A stretch of DNA of 25,948 nt from an uncultured Lachnospiraceae bacterium (GTDB lineage: Bacteria; Bacillota; Clostridia; Lachnospirales; Lachnospiraceae), in assembly GCA_902476645.1 (NCBI GenBank), contig CABSEG010000039.1:1-25948 (forward strand), read 5' to 3'. The translations under genes and the position numbers were made by a program. Shown in pieces: positions 22,760 to 25,948 of this stretch; position 1 is the stretch's first letter; every line of letters starts with the position of its first letter. Under the pieces are notes generated by a model. The model was given only the letters and a program-made list of their open reading frames with translations. It had not been told where the DNA came from and did not search any database.

Positions 22760-24519
22760 AACAGTTAAAACGTCTTTTTGGCTATCTGGGGCCCTATCGA
22801 AGGGATATGGTGATAGGAGCCATCTTGGTAATCATAGAAACTTGTTTTGAACTGGTGATTCCGGTTCTGATGGCGGATTTGATCGATGTGGGCGTGATGA
22901 GTCAGGATATTTTCTATATTCTTCACAAAGGATTTCAAATGGGAATCTGTGCTCTTTTGTCTTTGATTTCCGGGCTAATGTACGCCAGATTTGCAGCCAG
23001 AGCCTCTTATGGCTGGGGGGCCAGAGTCCGGGAAGCACAGTATGAGAGGGTGCAGGGATACGGATTTTCCAATCTGGATCATTTTGAGAGCTCTTCTCTG
23101 ATCACCAGAATGACAACAGATGTGACGGTATTACAAAATGCAGTCAACGGAGGCTTTCGTCCTCTGGTGAGAAGTCCGATTATGCTACTGATGGGCATTG
23201 GACTCTCTTTTTGGATGAGTCCACGGCTGTCTTTGGTTTTTTTAGTTTGCGCACCGATTCTGGGAGCCATTGTCTTTTTTATTGTGAGCCGGGTCTCCCC
23301 TATGTATGGCCGTCTGCAAAAAGCGGTGGACAGACTTAACCTGGTGGTGCAGGAGGGACTGGTGGGTATCCGCGCGGTAAAGGCATTTGTACGCGGGGAA
23401 TATGAAGAAAATCTGTTTGGGGAAGTTAATACCGTGTTGATGGATACCAGCCAGAAAACCTTTCATTACGCAGTTTTAAACGTCCCAGCTCTTCAGATCA
23501 CCATGTATGTGTCCATCGTGTTGATCATGTGGTTTGGAGGAAATATGATTTTGGCAGGGCACTTACAAGTGGGGGATCTTACCGGCTTTCTTAGCTACGT
23601 GCTTCAGGTTATGAATTCGATTATGCTTATATCCAATGTGTTTTTACTGCTTACCAGATCCTTGGCCAGCGCGCAGCGTATTGCGGAGGTTTTGGAGGAA
23701 GAGCCAACGGTAACCTCTCCGGAGAACGGGGTGAAGCAGGTGGCTGACGGAAGTGTGGATTTTGAGAGAGTTTCTTTCAAGTATCAGAAGGAGGCCAAAG
23801 AGTATGCGTTATCAGACGTCAATCTACACATTGGGGCAGGCCAGACCGTGGGAATTCTGGGAGGAACGGGTTCGGCGAAAAGTACGCTGGTACAACTGAT
23901 CCCACGCCTTTACGACGCCACCAAGGGCAGAGTGCGGGTGGGAGGTATCGATGTGAAGGATTACGATTTAAAGACGTTGCGGGATGCGGTGGGAATCGTA
24001 CTGCAAAAAAATGTATTGTTTTCTGGAACCGTTCGGGAAAATCTGCTTTGGGGAAATCAGGAAGCCGATGACGATACCTTATGGGACGCATGCAGGAAAG
24101 CTCAGGCTGAGGAATTTTTAAGACGGATGCCAAAGGGCCTGGATACAGATCTGGGACAGGGAGGAGTCAATGTCTCCGGCGGGCAAAAACAGAGGCTGTG
24201 TATTGCAAGGACGTTGCTGAAACACCCAAAGGTGTTGATTTTTGACGACTCCACCAGCGCAGTGGATACAGCCACGGAGGGAAAAATACGCAGCGAACTT
24301 GCGAAGATGAGCGGAGTGACCATGATTATTATTGCTCAGCGGGTCACCTCGGTTATGGACACGGATCAGATTGTGATTCTGGATGACGGAAAAGTTCATG
24401 CGGTGGGAACTCACAGCCAGCTTTTGGCAGAGAATCCGATTTACCAGGAGATTTACGCATCCCAGATGAAAGGGGGAAAAGACGATGGCAGCCAGACAGC
24501 TAAGCGGCAAGAAGCCTAA
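22756..24519 (+). CDS. ABC exporter half-transporter, degenerate-site subunit
   Basis: A 587-residue membrane-plus-ATPase protein with six helices (about 15-300) and a C-terminal nucleotide-binding domain. The Walker A is GGTGSAKST (369-377, with Ala where Gly is usual), the signature is NVSGGQKQR, and Walker B is VLIFDDSTS. The catalytic Glu position is Asp498 and the H-loop His is Gln528 (AQRVTS). This pattern is typical of the degenerate-site subunit of heterodimeric exporters such as TM287/288 and BmrC/BmrD. The partner gene overlaps its end by 35 bases. It starts at ATG 22756 inside the marR stop. Multidrug or lipid export is probable; the substrate is unknown. Confidence 0.94.
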   Translation: MKQLKRLFGYLGPYRRDMVIGAILVIIETCFELVIPVLMADLIDVGVMSQDIFYILHKGFQMGICALLSLISGLMYARFAARASYGWGARVREAQYERVQGYGFSNLDHFESSSLITRMTTDVTVLQNAVNGGFRPLVRSPIMLLMGIGLSFWMSPRLSLVFLVCAPILGAIVFFIVSRVSPMYGRLQKAVDRLNLVVQEGLVGIRAVKAFVRGEYEENLFGEVNTVLMDTSQKTFHYAVLNVPALQITMYVSIVLIMWFGGNMILAGHLQVGDLTGFLSYVLQVMNSIMLISNVFLLLTRSLASAQRIAEVLEEEPTVTSPENGVKQVADGSVDFERVSFKYQKEAKEYALSDVNLHIGAGQTVGILGGTGSAKSTLVQLIPRLYDATKGRVRVGGIDVKDYDLKTLRDAVGIVLQKNVLFSGTVRENLLWGNQEADDDTLWDACRKAQAEEFLRRMPKGLDTDLGQGGVNVSGGQKQRLCIARTLLKHPKVLIFDDSTSAVDTATEGKIRSELAKMSGVTMIIIAQRVTSVMDTDQIVILDDGKVHAVGTHSQLLAENPIYQEIYASQMKGGKDDGSQTAKRQEA

Positions 24520-25948
24520 AAATCTTTGGCATACCCTGCGCATTTTATGTTCTTATATGGGACGACATAAGTTTTTGCTTTTCGCCGTTATGATCCTCGT
24601 TTCCGTGAGCGCGTTGGCAAATCTGTTCGGTACTTACATGATCCGGCCGGTGGTGAACAATCTGACTGCGGGAAACCGGGAAGCCTTGCTTTTGGGCGTT
24701 GTGGTTACTGCGGTTATCTACGGGACTGGAGCGCTTTGTGCTCTGGGCTATACCCAGACTATGGTGAAGACAGCCCAGAAGATTCTCTTTGACATTCGCA
24801 GGGATTTATTTTCACATCTGCAAACCCTACCTCTGCGCTTTTTTGATACCAGTCAGAAAGGCGATGTGATGAGTTATTTTACTAACGACGTAGACACCAT
24901 TTCGGATGCGTTAAATAACAGTTTTGCCATGGTCATTCAGTCTTTTATTCAGTTGGTTGGAACGCTGAGTATCTTGTTTGTGTTAAACTGGCGGCTTTCT
25001 TTTGTGGTAACCGTATGTTATCTGGCCATGTTTCTCTATATCCGCTTTAGCGGAAAGCGAAGCAAGGCTTACTATAACCGACAGCAAGACTGCCTGGGAA
25101 ATCTGGACGGCTATATAGAGGAGATGGTAAATGGACAGAAGGTGGTGAAGGTATTTAACCACGAGGAGGAAAACCTGAAAACCTTCCGGGAAAAGAATGA
25201 GGCTCTAAAGGCTGCGGGAACAGGGGCTCAGGCTTATGCAGCCACTATGATACCGGCAGTGGTGAGCATTTCTTATGTGAATTATGCCATTGTGGCCATC
25301 CTGGGAGGCATCATGACTCTTAAAGGGATGACGGATGTGGGCAGTTTGGCCAGCTATCTTGTGTTTGTCCGACAGGCGGCTTTCCCCATCAATCAGTTTA
25401 CTCAGCAGAGCAATTTTTTGCTGGCAGCCCTGGCAGGAGCAGAGAGAGTCTTTGAAGTCATGGAACAGAAACCGGAAATCGATGAAGGAAAGGTGGATCT
25501 GGTGCGTGTGAGGGAGGAAAAGGGCATTTTGGTTCCCTGCAGGGAAGCCACAGGCCAATGGGCCTGGAAGAAAGAGGATGGTGCCTTGGTTCCCCTTTGC
25601 GGTGACGTGCGTTTCCAGAACGTGGACTTTGGATACGAGGCAGATCAGCCGATCTTAAAGGGGATTAGTCTTTACGCCAAACCGGGTCAGAAGATTGCCT
25701 TTGTGGGCTCCACAGGAGCCGGAAAAACCACAATTACAAATTTAATCAACCGGTTCTATGATGTGCAGGCGGGCAGCGTTGTCTATGATGGAATCGATGT
25801 AAGGGACATTAAAAAGGATGCGCTTCGCCGTTCTCTTGGAATTGTACTTCAGGATACCCATCTGTTTACGGGAACCATAGCCGATAACATTCGCTTTGGT
25901 AAGCTGGATGCCACGCAGGAGGAAATTGTGAGGGCGGCCAAAATCGCA
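24485..25948 (+). CDS. ABC exporter half-transporter, second subunit (3' end outside window)
   Basis: 488 residues are visible, with the reading frame open to the last base. The start MAARQLSGKKPKN has an AGGGGG site eight bases upstream, within the previous gene. Six helices and a coupling region with YFTNDVDTISDALN are followed by a nucleotide-binding domain with Walker A GSTGAGKTT (408-416) and Q-loop VLQDTHLFTGT. A roughly 45-residue segment between the last helix and that domain (around VPCREATGQWAWKKEDGALVP) is longer than in many exporters. The signature, Walker B and H-loop lie beyond the window, so its expected canonical catalytic site cannot be checked. It is the likely heterodimer partner of the preceding gene. 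Confidence 0.93.
   Translation, partial: MAARQLSGKKPKNLWHTLRILCSYMGRHKFLLFAVMILVSVSALANLFGTYMIRPVVNNLTAGNREALLLGVVVTAVIYGTGALCALGYTQTMVKTAQKILFDIRRDLFSHLQTLPLRFFDTSQKGDVMSYFTNDVDTISDALNNSFAMVIQSFIQLVGTLSILFVLNWRLSFVVTVCYLAMFLYIRFSGKRSKAYYNRQQDCLGNLDGYIEEMVNGQKVVKVFNHEEENLKTFREKNEALKAAGTGAQAYAATMIPAVVSISYVNYAIVAILGGIMTLKGMTDVGSLASYLVFVRQAAFPINQFTQQSNFLLAALAGAERVFEVMEQKPEIDEGKVDLVRVREEKGILVPCREATGQWAWKKEDGALVPLCGDVRFQNVDFGYEADQPILKGISLYAKPGQKIAFVGSTGAGKTTITNLINRFYDVQAGSVVYDGIDVRDIKKDALRRSLGIVLQDTHLFTGTIADNIRFGKLDATQEEIVRAAKIA

Overview
The window looks like chromosome from an anaerobic, spore-forming Firmicute of class Clostridia, most likely a Lachnospiraceae-type organism. This rests on the spoVA genes, a SpoIID/peptidoglycan-binding spore-protein remnant, the pyrH-frr-uppS-cdsA-dxr-rseP order, strong AGGAGG ribosome sites, the J-domain/DUF5685-type pair and a CopA with a C-terminal HMA domain. 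I cannot name a species. No rRNA, tRNA or CRISPR was seen.

Layout. Positions 1-2048 hold the 3' part of a copper P-type ATPase with an in-frame, well-placed internal ribosome site before its C-terminal CopZ-like domain. Positions 2096-4045 (minus) are a three-gene overlapping operon: a DUF5685-like protein with DDxxD-type motifs, a J-domain protein with a Cys-rich tail, and a small membrane protein. Divergent from it, a good sigma-G/F promoter drives spoVAD-spoVAE (4209-5616), followed by an M18 aminopeptidase with its own vegetative-type promoter. Then come (minus) a TrpB2-like PLP enzyme and a NusG-domain-II/Gx-transporter pair resembling part of the flavin-based extracellular electron transfer loci; (plus) an anchored SH3b protein; (minus) an OmpR-type response regulator and histidine kinase; and (plus) topoisomerase III.

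Positions 14870-19991 are the housekeeping run pyrH, frr, uppS, cdsA, dxr, rseP (translation recycling, undecaprenyl carrier, phospholipid precursor, isoprenoid and membrane proteolysis functions). A strong terminator, possibly an attenuator, lies between frr and uppS. After rseP the usual neighbours (ispG, polC) are absent.

Instead, past a terminator, there is a truncated C-terminal fragment of a spore SpoIID/peptidoglycan-binding protein directly abutting a large serine recombinase gene, with a 53-residue ORF divergent from the recombinase. This resembles one end of a sporulation-gene-interrupting element such as skin/sigK or SPbeta/spsM and is the most interesting part of the window. The far end, if it exists, is not in view. 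The window closes with a MarR regulator (palindromic operator in its leader) and a heterodimeric ABC exporter pair, the second gene cut by the window end.
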